From Mesorhizobium carmichaelinearum (lineage in GTDB: Bacteria; Pseudomonadota; Alphaproteobacteria; Rhizobiales; Rhizobiaceae), in contig NZ_FZQR01000001.1 in the NCBI RefSeq assembly GCF_900199455.1, forward strand, positions 496,001 through 560,000: a stretch of DNA of 64,000 bases. Direction: 5' to 3'. The notes beneath the pieces were generated by a model that saw only the letters and a list, made by a program, of their open reading frames with translations, made no database searches and was not told the DNA's origin. Shown one piece after another: positions 27,233 through 36,287 of the stretch. How positions within the stretch are numbered: the first letter of the stretch is position 1; the number at the start of each line of letters is the position of its first letter. Position numbers and translations under genes: made by a program.

Positions 27233-28972
27233 TCAGTATCCAAGCGCTTCGCCTGAGGCCGCGCGGCTGTCGATGGCGCCATTGTAGCGCGCGCCGCCGC
27301 CCTTTTCGATTTCCGCCAGACTCTTGCCGCCGACCAAGATGCCGGCCGCCTGCCCCCAGGTCTGCCCGCCTAGATCGAGATGGTAGCCCATCCCGGCCAG
27401 CAATTTCTCGGTATCCGGCGACAGGCCGAACGGCTCCACATAAACCGTGTCGGGCAGCCACTGATGATGGATGCGCGGCGCGTCGATCGCTTCCTGGATG
27501 TTCATGCCGTGGTCGATGACGTTGACGATCGCTTCCAGCGTGATGGTGATGATGCGCGAGCCGCCCGGGCTGCCGATGACCATGAACGGCTTGCCGTCCC
27601 TGGCGACGATGGTCGGGCTCATCGATGACAGCGGCGTCTTCTTCGGCTGGATGGCGTTGGCCTCGCCCTGGACCAGACCATAGAGGTTGGGCACGCCCGG
27701 TTTCTGGGTGAAATCGTCCATCTCGTTGTTGAGCAGGATGCCGGTGCCGTCGGCGACGACGCCGGCGCCGAAGGAGCCGTTCAGCGTATAGGTGACCGCG
27801 ACCGCGTTGCCGTCCTTGTCGATGATCGAATAGTGCGTGGTCTCCTTCGACTCGCCAAAACCCTTCGGCATCAGATCCTGAGACACGCCGGCCCGGAACG
27901 GATCGATCTTGTCGCGGATGTCCTTGGCATAGGCCTTGTCCAGCAGCTTCGAGACCGGATTGTCGACGAAGTCGGGATCGCCGAGGGTGGAATTACGGTC
28001 GACATAGGCATGGCGCATCGCCTCGACCATGACATGCACCGCCTCGGCCGAACCGGCGCCGAGATAGGACAGGGGATAACCCTCCAGCACGTTGAGGATT
28101 TCGCAGATGATGATACCGCCGGAGCTTGGCGGCGGCGAGGAGGTGATCTCGTAGCCGCGATAGGTGCAGGTCACGGGCTTGAGTTCACGGACCGCATATT
28201 GCTCGAAATCGGCCTTGGCGAGGATGCCGCCCTTGGCGCCGCTCGCCTTGACGATCTCATCCGCGATGGCGCCCTTGTAGAAGGCATCGGGGCCTTTCTC
28301 GGAAATCGCCGTGAGCGACGCGGCCAGATCAGGCTGGGTGAGCCGCTCGCCGATCCCATAGGGCTTGCCATCCGCCTTCAGGAAGGCGGCAGCCGCCGCC
28401 GGGTCCTTCGCCAACCGGTCCGCACTGCCGGCAAAGGAAGCGGCATCGCCCTGATTGAGGATGAAACCGTCCTTGGCATAGGCGATCGCCGGCGCCATCA
28501 GGTCCTGTCTTGAAAGCGTGCCATATTTCTCGCGCGCCATTTCCAAACCGGCGACCGAGCCCGGCACGCCGACGGCGAGATAGCCGTCCAGGCTGGCGCC
28601 CTTGACCGGATTGCCATCCTTGTCGAGATACATGGTCTTGGTCGCCGCCAGCGGCGCGCGCTCGCGAAAGTCGAGAAAAGTCGATTTCCCACCGGCGAAG
28701 CGGATGGTCATGAAGCCGCCGCCGCCGATATTGCCGGCATTGGGGTAGACGACGGCCAGCGCATAGCCGACGGCGACCGCCGCATCGACGGCATTGCCGC
28801 CCTTCTTCAGCACCTCGACGCCGACTTCCGAGGCCAGATGCTGGGCCGTCACCACCATGCCATGCTCGCCCTTGGCCGGCGCGGGCGACGCGGCGAAGAC
28901 GTTGGCCAGTGGCGCGAGGGCAAAGCTGAAGGAAAGACTGGCGGCGATCAGTGTCCGACGGGTGACATGCAT
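27233..28972 (-). CDS. ggt: Gamma-glutamyltranspeptidase
   Basis: The 579-residue precursor has a twin-arginine-like signal (MHVTRRTLIAASLSFSFALA). The autoprocessing and catalytic threonine is in ETTHYSIIDKDGNAVAVT (Thr378), where the chain is cut into large and small subunits. The conserved NNEMDDF, SSMSPTIV and IGSPGGSRI segments of the small subunit are all present. It hydrolyses glutathione and other gamma-glutamyl compounds in the periplasm. The start at 28972 gives the signal peptide; the upstream 21 in-frame codons do not look coding. It is a stand-alone gene. Confidence 0.93.
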   Translation of the reverse strand: MHVTRRTLIAASLSFSFALAPLANVFAASPAPAKGEHGMVVTAQHLASEVGVEVLKKGGNAVDAAVAVGYALAVVYPNAGNIGGGGFMTIRFAGGKSTFLDFRERAPLAATKTMYLDKDGNPVKGASLDGYLAVGVPGSVAGLEMAREKYGTLSRQDLMAPAIAYAKDGFILNQGDAASFAGSADRLAKDPAAAAAFLKADGKPYGIGERLTQPDLAASLTAISEKGPDAFYKGAIADEIVKASGAKGGILAKADFEQYAVRELKPVTCTYRGYEITSSPPPSSGGIIICEILNVLEGYPLSYLGAGSAEAVHVMVEAMRHAYVDRNSTLGDPDFVDNPVSKLLDKAYAKDIRDKIDPFRAGVSQDLMPKGFGESKETTHYSIIDKDGNAVAVTYTLNGSFGAGVVADGTGILLNNEMDDFTQKPGVPNLYGLVQGEANAIQPKKTPLSSMSPTIVARDGKPFMVIGSPGGSRIITITLEAIVNVIDHGMNIQEAIDAPRIHHQWLPDTVYVEPFGLSPDTEKLLAGMGYHLDLGGQTWGQAAGILVGGKSLAEIEKGGGARYNGAIDSRAASGEALGY

Positions 28973-29072
28973 GGCGGGTTCTCCGGGCGGGGGACGCCTA
29001 GAAGAGCCCGTCGCAGCGGCCGAGTCCACCATCAACGGTGGGCCAGGCGCATCAATTCAGATGTCAGGCGTG

Positions 29073-30365
29073 TCAGACAATTCCGCCCGAGCCACCGGCG
29101 ACTGCCGGGCGTTCGGCGGCGACCTTGGCGCGGTAGCCCGCTGCCCGGTAGGCGGCGACGGGATCGATGGCGCCGCCGGTGTTCAGCCGCGCCATCGCCA
29201 GGATCGGCTCGACATCGGTGCGGTAGGCTGCCTTCAGCGTCTGCGTCGCCATCAGCGCGTCATTGGCGTCCTGAAAGCCTTCGAGCGCCTTGCGATCGAC
29301 CAGCAATGCCTGCGCATAGGCGCGCTGCACCTCGACCGCCGACAGCATCAGGCTTTCGATCGGGTCGGTGACGTTGTGGCTCTGGTCGAGCATGTGAGCG
29401 GGATCGAAACCCTCGGCGCCGGACAGTTCGGCATCGACCAGTTCGTTGAAGACCAGGAACAGCCGGTAGGGGTCGATCGAGCCGGCGTCGAGATCGTCGT
29501 CGCCATATTTCGAATCGTTGAAGTGGAAGCCGCCGAGTTTCTTGAACTGGATCAGCCGCGACACGATCATCTCGATGTTGACGTTGGGCGCGTGGTGGCC
29601 GAGGTCGACGAGACAGAAAGCTTTGTCGCCCAATTCCTTTGATATGAGGTAGTTGGTGCCCCAGTCCTGCACGACCGTGGAATAGAAGGCCGGCTCGTAC
29701 ATTTTGTGCTCGGTGAACAGCTTCCAGTCAGCGGGCAGCCCTGCATAAACCTCCTTCATGGCGTCGAGATAGCGTTCGAACGCCCTGGCGAAATTGACCT
29801 GGCCCGGAAAATTCGAGCCGTCGCCGATCCACACCGTCAGCGCCTTGGAGCCAAGCGTCTTGCCGATCTCGATGCATTCGAGATTGTGCTCGACGGCCTG
29901 CCGGCGCGTGCCGGCATCGGCATGCGACAGCGAGCCGAATTTGTAGGACAGCTTCTGGTCCCTGGCATCCGAGAAGGTATTGGAATTCATGGCGTCGAAG
30001 CCAAGGCCGAAACGCGAGGCCGCCTGCTTCAGCCGGTTCGGATCGGCCTTGTCCCATGGAATGTGCAAGGAAACGGTCGGCGTCGCCTGCGTCAACTGGC
30101 TGATGACGGCGCAATCCTCGATCTTGTCGAAAATGTCGCGCGGCTCGCCGGCGCCGGGAAAGCGGGCAAAGCGCGTGCCGCCGGTGCCGACGCCCCAGGA
30201 CGGGATGGCGACCGCGAATTTTTCGACCTTGTCGCGGACAGCGTCGATGGCGATGCCGCGACGGTCAAGGCGTTCGCCGAGCGAGGCGTAGTCGCGCTCG
30301 AGGTCGGGCTGGCGGGCGGCGTTGTGGCTGGCGACGAGGTCGGCTGAGACGATGGTTTCGGACAA
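29073..30365 (-). CDS. rhaI: L-rhamnose isomerase, Pseudomonas/rhizobial type (RhaI)
   Basis: This 430-residue TIM-barrel sugar isomerase has metal ligands in FTEHKMYEPAF (Glu), CLVDLGHHAPNVNIEM (Asp, His) and HFNDSKYGDDDLDAGSIDPY (Asp). It converts L-rhamnose to L-rhamnulose in the cytoplasm. It lies downstream of rhaD after 109 nt containing a palindromic repeat, in the same order as the rhaDI operon of Rhizobium leguminosarum. The length (about 430) matches the rhizobial RhaI group rather than the E. coli RhaA group. Confidence 0.92.
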   Translation of the reverse strand: MSETIVSADLVASHNAARQPDLERDYASLGERLDRRGIAIDAVRDKVEKFAVAIPSWGVGTGGTRFARFPGAGEPRDIFDKIEDCAVISQLTQATPTVSLHIPWDKADPNRLKQAASRFGLGFDAMNSNTFSDARDQKLSYKFGSLSHADAGTRRQAVEHNLECIEIGKTLGSKALTVWIGDGSNFPGQVNFARAFERYLDAMKEVYAGLPADWKLFTEHKMYEPAFYSTVVQDWGTNYLISKELGDKAFCLVDLGHHAPNVNIEMIVSRLIQFKKLGGFHFNDSKYGDDDLDAGSIDPYRLFLVFNELVDAELSGAEGFDPAHMLDQSHNVTDPIESLMLSAVEVQRAYAQALLVDRKALEGFQDANDALMATQTLKAAYRTDVEPILAMARLNTGGAIDPVAAYRAAGYRAKVAAERPAVAGGSGGIV

Positions 30366-30410
30366 GTGCTGGTTCCTCCCAAATGCGTTCAGTCAGCGCT
30401 GCCCCTCATC

Positions 30411-30456
30411 CGGCCCTTCGGGCCACCTTCTCCCCGTATAGTGACGGGGAGAAGGG
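30411..30456. repeat. REP-like palindrome between rhaD and rhaI
   Basis: A GGCCC-ttc-GGGCC mini-hairpin (30412-30424) is followed by an 11-bp perfect stem CCTTCTCCCCG / CGGGGAGAAGG with an 8-nt loop (30426-30455). Related CTCC/GGAG palindromes occur at 13548 and at the ends of the element at 34630. Confidence 0.7.
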
Positions 30457-30474
30457 AAGCGCTCCGCCGTTAGC

Positions 30475-32577
30475 TCAGCGCGTAAAGCTCTGCGCGTTGC
30501 CGGCGTCGACGTTGATGATGTTGCCGGTCGATTTGGCCGACATGTCGGAGGCGAAGAAATAGATCGCCTCGGCGATGTCTTCCGGGAAGACCGAGCGCTT
30601 CAGCATCGAGCGCGAGCGGTAATGTTCTTCGAGGTCGTCCGTGGACATCTTGTAGGCGGCGGCGCGCTGTTCCTTCCACTCGCCGGTCCAGATTTTCGAA
30701 CCGCGCAGCACCGCGTCCGGATTGACGACATTGACCCTGATCTGCGCTTCCGCGCCCTCCAGCGCGAGACAACGAGCGAGATGGATCTCGGCGGCCTTGG
30801 CGGTGCAATAGGCGGCGGCATTGGGCGATGCGGCAAGGCCGTTCTTGGAGGCGACGAAGACGACATTGCCGCCGATCTTCTGCACCCTGAACAACCGGAA
30901 CGCTTCCCGCGACACCAGGAAATAGCCCGTGGACAGGATATCCATGTTCCTGTTCCACAGCGCCAACGTCGTTTCCTCGATCGGCGCCGAGGAGGCGAGA
31001 CCTGCATTCGACACCAGGATGTCGATGCCGCCGAACTCGACCGCCGTCTCGGCAAAGCCGGAGATGACCTGGTCCTCGGAGGTGACGTTGATCACCACCG
31101 GGCGGACGAAATCCTTGCCATAGGCCTTGGCCAGTTCCTCATTGGCGCTGGCAAGTGCAGCCTCATCGATATCGGCCAGCACCACGCAGGCGCCTTCGCG
31201 CAGCAAGCGATTGGCGGTCGCGCGGCCGATGCCGCCGGCGCCGCCGGTGACCAGCGCGATCTGGCCGGCAAGCGACTTCGGTTTCGGCATGCGCTGCAGC
31301 TTCAGATCCTCAAGCAGCCAGTATTCGATGTCGAAAGCTTCCTGCGCCGGCAGGCCGACATAGGACGAGACAGTCGAGGCGCCGCGCATGACGTTGATGG
31401 CGTTGACGTAGAATTCGCCCGAGATGCGCGCCGTCGCCTTGTCGCCGGCGAAGGTGAACATGCCGACGCCGGGCATCAGATAGACCACGGCATTGGGGTC
31501 GCGGATGGCGGGCGAGTCCAGATGCTTGCAGCTGTCGTAATAGGCCTGGTAGCCGACGCGGTATGCGGCGATGTCGTCGGCGAGGCGCGCGATGACCGCA
31601 TCGACATCGGGCTTGGCCGGATCGAACTCGATCACCAGCGGCCGGATCTTGGTGCGCAGGAAGTGGTCGGGGCATGATGTGCCCAGTGCCGCCAGCGGGC
31701 GCAGATCCCTGGAGTTGACGAATTCGAGCACGGCGGCGGAATCGTCGAAATGGCCGAGCTTGTGGCTCTTTTCGGAGATCAGCCCGCGAATCCTGGGCAT
31801 CAGTTTCGCGGCGATGGCGCGACGCTCAGTGGCGTCGAGCGACTTGACCACTTCGCCGCCGAAAATGGCGAGGCCCTCGGAGCGGCGCTCGAACCACTCG
31901 ATCGCCTGGTTGATCACCGAGATCGTCGTCTCGTAGCACTCCTTGGGCGTGTCGCCCCAGGTGAACAGGCCGTGGCTTTCGAGGATGACACCCTTGGCGG
32001 CGGGGTGTTCAACACAGAATTTCTCCAGCCACAGGCCAAGTTCGAAGCCCGGCCGCTTCCACGGCAGCCAGCCGATGGCATCGCCGAAGATCTCTGTCGT
32101 CAGCGCCTTGGAGTCCTTGGCCGCGGCGATGGCGATGATGGCGTCGGGATGCATGTGGTCGACGAAAGGCTTCGGCACATAGGCATGCAGCGGCGTGTCG
32201 ATCGAGGCCGCGCGCGGATTGAGATTGAAGGTGCAGTGGGGCAGATATCCCACCATCTCGTCCTCATGCTCGACGCCGCGATAGAGGCTTTTGAGCGCGC
32301 GCAATTTGTCCATGTAGAGCGTGGCGAAGCCGTCGAGCTTGATCGAGGCGCTGTCGCCACCCGAGCCCTTAACCCAGAGCACCTCGACGGTGTCGCCGCT
32401 GAGCGGATCCTTCTGCTGGATCTTCGAGGACGTGTTGCCGCCACCATAATTGGTGACGCGCTTGTCGGAGCCGAGCGTGTTGGAGCGATAGACCAGAAGC
32501 TCGGGGCCGCTCATCCCCTGGGTTTTCGCATCATCCCACAGATTGGCAAGGCGCGAGCCGGAGCGCTTGTCGAGCAT
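30475..32577 (-). CDS. rhaD: Bifunctional rhamnulose-1-phosphate aldolase / short-chain dehydrogenase (RhaD)
   Basis: The 700-residue protein fuses a class II aldolase domain (about 1-400; HMHPDAIIAIAA and LESHGLFTWGD carry metal-binding histidines) to an SDR domain (about 440-700; ALVTGGAGGIGRATA, catalytic YCTAKAAEIH). It would cleave rhamnulose 1-phosphate to dihydroxyacetone phosphate and lactaldehyde and then oxidise the lactaldehyde. This fused enzyme is known from rhizobial rhamnose operons. The gene is the first of rhaDI and is divergent from rhaR with a shared operator region. Confidence 0.92.
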   Translation of the reverse strand: MLDKRSGSRLANLWDDAKTQGMSGPELLVYRSNTLGSDKRVTNYGGGNTSSKIQQKDPLSGDTVEVLWVKGSGGDSASIKLDGFATLYMDKLRALKSLYRGVEHEDEMVGYLPHCTFNLNPRAASIDTPLHAYVPKPFVDHMHPDAIIAIAAAKDSKALTTEIFGDAIGWLPWKRPGFELGLWLEKFCVEHPAAKGVILESHGLFTWGDTPKECYETTISVINQAIEWFERRSEGLAIFGGEVVKSLDATERRAIAAKLMPRIRGLISEKSHKLGHFDDSAAVLEFVNSRDLRPLAALGTSCPDHFLRTKIRPLVIEFDPAKPDVDAVIARLADDIAAYRVGYQAYYDSCKHLDSPAIRDPNAVVYLMPGVGMFTFAGDKATARISGEFYVNAINVMRGASTVSSYVGLPAQEAFDIEYWLLEDLKLQRMPKPKSLAGQIALVTGGAGGIGRATANRLLREGACVVLADIDEAALASANEELAKAYGKDFVRPVVINVTSEDQVISGFAETAVEFGGIDILVSNAGLASSAPIEETTLALWNRNMDILSTGYFLVSREAFRLFRVQKIGGNVVFVASKNGLAASPNAAAYCTAKAAEIHLARCLALEGAEAQIRVNVVNPDAVLRGSKIWTGEWKEQRAAAYKMSTDDLEEHYRSRSMLKRSVFPEDIAEAIYFFASDMSAKSTGNIINVDAGNAQSFTR

Positions 32578-32649
32578 AGGTATCCTCCCTGGGACGCAAA
32601 GAGCCGCAGTCCATTTTGCCGGGAATGTCTACGCAACCAGCCCGCTTGT

Positions 32650-32716
32650 CAATCACAAACGATCAAGATCAATCATATTGCACTGCACAATGAAATTATA
32701 TGATCGGAAATGATTG
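32650..32716. promoter_or_regulatory. Symmetric operator pair in the rhaD-rhaR divergent promoter region
   Basis: Read outward on each strand, both sides show TGATCG-N4-TGATTGACA: minus-strand copy at 32647-32665, plus-strand copy at 32701-32719. TTGACA at the end of each copy is a good -35 box, one for rhaD and one for rhaR. A further GATCAATCA lies between them. These are candidate RhaR (DeoR-family) sites overlapping both promoters. Confidence 0.65.
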
Positions 32717-32761
32717 ACATTGCTCGTTTTGAGTGCCTAGATGGCCAGGCAGGGAGGAACC

Positions 32762-33565
32762 ATGCACGAAAAAGAGCGCCACAGGATCATTCTGTCCGCC
32801 GTCCAGGAAAAGCCTGTGGTGACGGTGCAGGAGATGGTCGACCTGACGGAGTCGTCCGAGGCGACGATCCGGCGCGATATCGCGGCTCTTCATGTGCAAA
32901 AGCGCCTGCGCCGGGTGCGCGGTGGTGCCGAGGCGATCGCGCCGCCACAATTCATCGGCCTCGCCGGCCGGCCCTTTTCCGTCAACGAAACGATCAACGC
33001 CTCGCAGAAGCGTGCGATCGCCCGCGAAGCGGTCGAATTGTGCGGGGATGGCGAGCCGATCATCATCAATGGCGGCACCACCACCTTCCAGATGGTGCAT
33101 TTCCTGACCGGCCGCCGCATGCCGATCTTCACCAATTCGTTCCCGATCGCCGAGCATCTGCTCAAGCACTCCAAGAACACGGTGATGCTGTCGGGCGGCA
33201 CGATCTATCGCGAGCAGAACATCATCCTGTCGCCCTTCGACAATGACGTGACGCGCAATTTCTATGCGCGCCGCATGTTCATGGGCGCGCAAGGGCTGGG
33301 GCCGCTCGGCCTGATGGAAGGCGACCCGCTGCTGATCCAGGCGGAGCAGAAACTGATCGACCAGGCCGACGAGCTGGTGGTGCTGGTCGATTCCTCGAAA
33401 TTTCGCAAACGCTCCAGCCTGATCCTGTGCGGCCTGTCGCGCATCGCCACCGTCATCACCGATGACGGCATCGAGGATCGCGAAGCCAAAATGTTGGAGA
33501 CCGCGGGCGTGACGCTGATCGTCGCCCGCAAGACGGCAAAGGAAGAATCTTCACTGCAGGCCTGA
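32762..33565 (+). CDS. rhaR: DeoR-family rhamnose regulator (RhaR)
   Basis: The 267-residue repressor has an N-terminal DeoR HTH (VTVQEMVDLTESSEATIRRD) and a C-terminal sugar-phosphate sensor domain (INGGTTTFQMVHFL, VMLSGGTIYRE, VVLVDSSKF). ATG 32762 follows GGGAGGAA at ideal spacing. It is the first gene of rhaRSTPQUK and would repress both rhaDI and its own operon through the symmetric sites just upstream. A rhamnose intermediate is the likely inducer. Confidence 0.9.
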   Translation: MHEKERHRIILSAVQEKPVVTVQEMVDLTESSEATIRRDIAALHVQKRLRRVRGGAEAIAPPQFIGLAGRPFSVNETINASQKRAIAREAVELCGDGEPIIINGGTTTFQMVHFLTGRRMPIFTNSFPIAEHLLKHSKNTVMLSGGTIYREQNIILSPFDNDVTRNFYARRMFMGAQGLGPLGLMEGDPLLIQAEQKLIDQADELVVLVDSSKFRKRSSLILCGLSRIATVITDDGIEDREAKMLETAGVTLIVARKTAKEESSLQA

Positions 33566-33620
33566 GACACCCTCACGCCCGCAGCGGTGATGGAATGCAA
33601 CGCTCAAGGGAGGATATTCG

Positions 33621-34616
33621 ATGAGCTTCTTGAAGAAATTGATGGTTACGGCGGCCTTTTCAGCCGCCATGTTCGTGAATGCCGCCTATGCCGAGAACGT
33701 CAAGATCGCGCTGGTGGTGAAGTCGCTCGGCAACGGCTTCTTCGACGCCGCCAACAAGGGCGCCGAAGAGGCAGCCAAGGAACTCGGCGATGTCGACATC
33801 ATCTACACCGGCCCGACCAAGGCGACCGCCGAAGCGCAGATCGAAGTGGTCAATTCGCTGATCGCCCAGAAGGTCAACGCCATCGCGATTTCCGCCAATG
33901 ACGCCGACGCGCTGGTGCCGGTGCTGAAGAAGGCCATGGAGCGCGGCATCACCGTCATCTCCTGGGATTCGGGCGTTGCCAAGGAAGGCCGCCAGCTTCA
34001 CCTCAACCCGTCCGACACCGGCCTGATCGGCGAGACGATCATCAAGCTCGCCGCCGACTATCTGCCTGAGGGCGGCGACGTCGCCATCCTGTCGGCCTCC
34101 TCGACCGCGACCAACCAGAACGCCTGGATCGACGCGGCCAAGAAAATCCTGCCGGAGAAGTTCCCCAAGATCAAACTCGTCGCCACCGTCTATGGCGATG
34201 ACGACTCGGCCAAGAGCACCGACGAAGCCAAGGGCCTGCTGAAGTCCTACCCGAACCTCAAGGCGATCATCGCGCCGACCACCGTCGGCGTCGTTGCCGC
34301 CGCCCAGGTCGTCACCGACGAGAACCTGATCGGCAAGGTCAATGTCACCGGCCTGGCGCTGCCGTCCGAGTTCAAGAAGTTCATCGACAACGGTGCTTCA
34401 CAGGCCGTGGCTCTTTGGAACCCGATCGACCTCGGGTACTCCGCCGTCTACCTCGCCCATGATCTGGCGGTGAAGAAGGAAGAGGCCAAGCCCGGCGCGA
34501 CGCTGTCGATCGGCCGCGTCGGCAAGGTCACGCTCGACGATACCAACTCGGCTGCGATGGCTCCGCCCTTCCAGTTCGACAAGACCAACATCGAGAAGTT
34601 CTCCAAGATCTATTGA
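33621..34616 (+). CDS. rhaS: Rhamnose ABC transporter substrate-binding protein (RhaS)
   Basis: The 331-residue family-2 (ribose-type) periplasmic binding protein has a signal peptide ending near NAAYA. The mature protein starts ENVKIALVVKSLGNGFFDAA, and ITVISWDSGV and LKAIIAPTTVGVVAA are typical of RbsB/RhaS. It should bind rhamnose in the periplasm. A strong GGGAGGA ribosome site precedes ATG 33621. A palindromic element separates it from the ATPase gene, unlike the tightly overlapped genes that follow. Confidence 0.92.
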   Translation: MSFLKKLMVTAAFSAAMFVNAAYAENVKIALVVKSLGNGFFDAANKGAEEAAKELGDVDIIYTGPTKATAEAQIEVVNSLIAQKVNAIAISANDADALVPVLKKAMERGITVISWDSGVAKEGRQLHLNPSDTGLIGETIIKLAADYLPEGGDVAILSASSTATNQNAWIDAAKKILPEKFPKIKLVATVYGDDDSAKSTDEAKGLLKSYPNLKAIIAPTTVGVVAAAQVVTDENLIGKVNVTGLALPSEFKKFIDNGASQAVALWNPIDLGYSAVYLAHDLAVKKEEAKPGATLSIGRVGKVTLDDTNSAAMAPPFQFDKTNIEKFSKIY

Positions 34617-34629
34617 TCTGGGGCACTTG

Positions 34630-34791
34630 CACCCTCCCCCTTGTGGGGAGGGTCGGCGAGGCGGTCTTGCGAAGCAAAACCGGCGAGACGGGGTGGGGGT
34701 GGCGACATCTCCACGCACCAGGACCTTGATATGCTAGACAACCCCCACCCCGCTCACGTTGTTCGCGACTCTCCCCACAAGGGGGAGGGTG
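34630..34791. repeat. Nested palindromic repeat overlapping the rhaT start
   Basis: Outer arms are 21-bp perfect inverted repeats (34630-34650 and 34771-34791). Inner arms CGGGGTGGGGGT (34689-34700) and 34741-34752 are also perfect. The whole is a 162-bp MITE-like or REP-mosaic element lying directly after rhaS. It contains an AGGA ribosome site and the ATG used by rhaT. Confidence 0.75.
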
Positions 34792-36287
34792 AAGCGGCGC
34801 CACGCCTGACGCTGTCCGGCATCTCGAAGAGCTTTCCCGGCGTGCGGGCGCTGCACGATGTCAGCCTGTCGCTCTATCCCGGCCAGGTGACGGCGTTGAT
34901 CGGCGAAAACGGCGCCGGCAAGTCGACGCTGGTCAAGATCATGACCGGCATCTACCAGCCCGACGCCGGCACGATCAGCATCGACGACCGGGCCGTCACT
35001 TTGCACAGCGCGCATGCCGCTTTCGGCCATGGCGTCACCGCCATCCATCAGGAAACCGTGCTGTTCGACGATCTGAGCGTCGCCGAAAACATCTTTCTCG
35101 GCCACGCGCCGCGCACGCGCTTCGGCACAATCGACTGGCGCATGATGCGCAAAAATGCGCGCGAAGTGCTCGACACCATGCATGCCGGCCATATCGACGC
35201 CGATGCGCGGCTGAAGGACCTCGGCATCGCCAACAAGCACCTGGTCGCCGTCGCCCGTGCCATGTCGATCGACGCGCAGATCGTCATCATGGACGAGCCG
35301 ACCGCGGCGCTGTCGATGAAGGAGATCGAGGAGCTCTTCCTGCTGATCGAGTTCCTCAAGAGCGAAGGCAAGGCGATCCTGTTCATCAGCCACAAGTTCG
35401 ACGAGATTTATCGGATCGCCGACCGCTACACGGTGTTCCGCGATGGCGAGATGGTCGGCGAAGGGCTGATCAGGGATGCCGGCCAGAGCCAGATCGTGCG
35501 CATGATGGTCGGCCGCTCGGTCGACCATATCTTTCCGCAGCGCAAGGCCGAGATCGGCGCGCCGGTGCTGTCCGTCGCCGGCCTGTCGCACCCGACCGAA
35601 TTCAACGATATCGGTTTCGAACTGCACAAGGGCGAGATCCTCGGCTTCTACGGCCTTGTCGGCGCCGGGCGCAGCGAGGTGATGCAGGCGATATCGGGCA
35701 TCACCCGCACATCAGCCGGCACGATCACGCTGGAAGGCAAGGTAATCGCGCCCAAATCGGCGGCGGATTCGATCGAGGCTGGCATCGTCTACGTGCCGGA
35801 AGAGCGCGGCAAGCAGGGCGTGGTGATCGGCCTGCCAATCTTCCAGAACGTCTCGCTGCCGTCGCTGAAGCGTACCTCCAAGTCCGGCCTGTTGCGGCTG
35901 GCGGAGGAGTTTTCGCTCGCCCGCTCCTATACCGAGCGGCTGGATCTCAGGGCCTCTTCGCTCAGCCAGGATGTCGGCACGCTGTCGGGCGGCAACCAGC
36001 AGAAGATCGTCATCGCCAAATGGCTGGCGACGTCGCCCAAGGTGATCATTCTGGACGAACCAACCAAGGGCATCGACATCGGTTCCAAGGCCGCCGTGCA
36101 CGGCTTCATGGCCGAGCTCGTCGCGCAGGGCCTGTCGGTGATCATGGTGTCGTCGGAGCTGCCGGAGATTCTCGGCATGTCCGACCGCGTCGTGGTCATG
36201 CGTGAAGGCCTTGTCGCGGCGGTCTATGATAATAAAGGGCTAGACGCCGAGACGCTGGTCCGGACGGCAGCGGGGATCGCGGCATGA
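34731..36287 (+). CDS. rhaT: Rhamnose ABC transporter ATPase, dual-domain (RhaT)
   Basis: The 518-residue protein has two ABC domains like RbsA/MglA: Walker A GENGAGKST near residue 60, VIMDEPTAALS, a second site GLVGAGRSE, signature LSGGNQQK and Walker B VIILDEPTKGID. ATG 34731 is the only in-frame start before the ABC domain, with AGGA 7 nt upstream. It lies inside the palindromic repeat, so about 20 N-terminal residues (MLDNPHPAHVVRDSPHKGEG) are repeat-encoded and not family-like. It drives uptake by RhaPQ and overlaps rhaP by 4 nt. Confidence 0.9.
   Translation: MLDNPHPAHVVRDSPHKGEGEAAPRLTLSGISKSFPGVRALHDVSLSLYPGQVTALIGENGAGKSTLVKIMTGIYQPDAGTISIDDRAVTLHSAHAAFGHGVTAIHQETVLFDDLSVAENIFLGHAPRTRFGTIDWRMMRKNAREVLDTMHAGHIDADARLKDLGIANKHLVAVARAMSIDAQIVIMDEPTAALSMKEIEELFLLIEFLKSEGKAILFISHKFDEIYRIADRYTVFRDGEMVGEGLIRDAGQSQIVRMMVGRSVDHIFPQRKAEIGAPVLSVAGLSHPTEFNDIGFELHKGEILGFYGLVGAGRSEVMQAISGITRTSAGTITLEGKVIAPKSAADSIEAGIVYVPEERGKQGVVIGLPIFQNVSLPSLKRTSKSGLLRLAEEFSLARSYTERLDLRASSLSQDVGTLSGGNQQKIVIAKWLATSPKVIILDEPTKGIDIGSKAAVHGFMAELVAQGLSVIMVSSELPEILGMSDRVVVMREGLVAAVYDNKGLDAETLVRTAAGIAA

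Noticed and set aside
32714..32743. Full sigma-70 promoter for rhaR with a -10 at 32737
   Set aside because: TTGACA is good, but no convincing -10 hexamer is found at 16-18 nt spacing, so only the -35 and operator are claimed.
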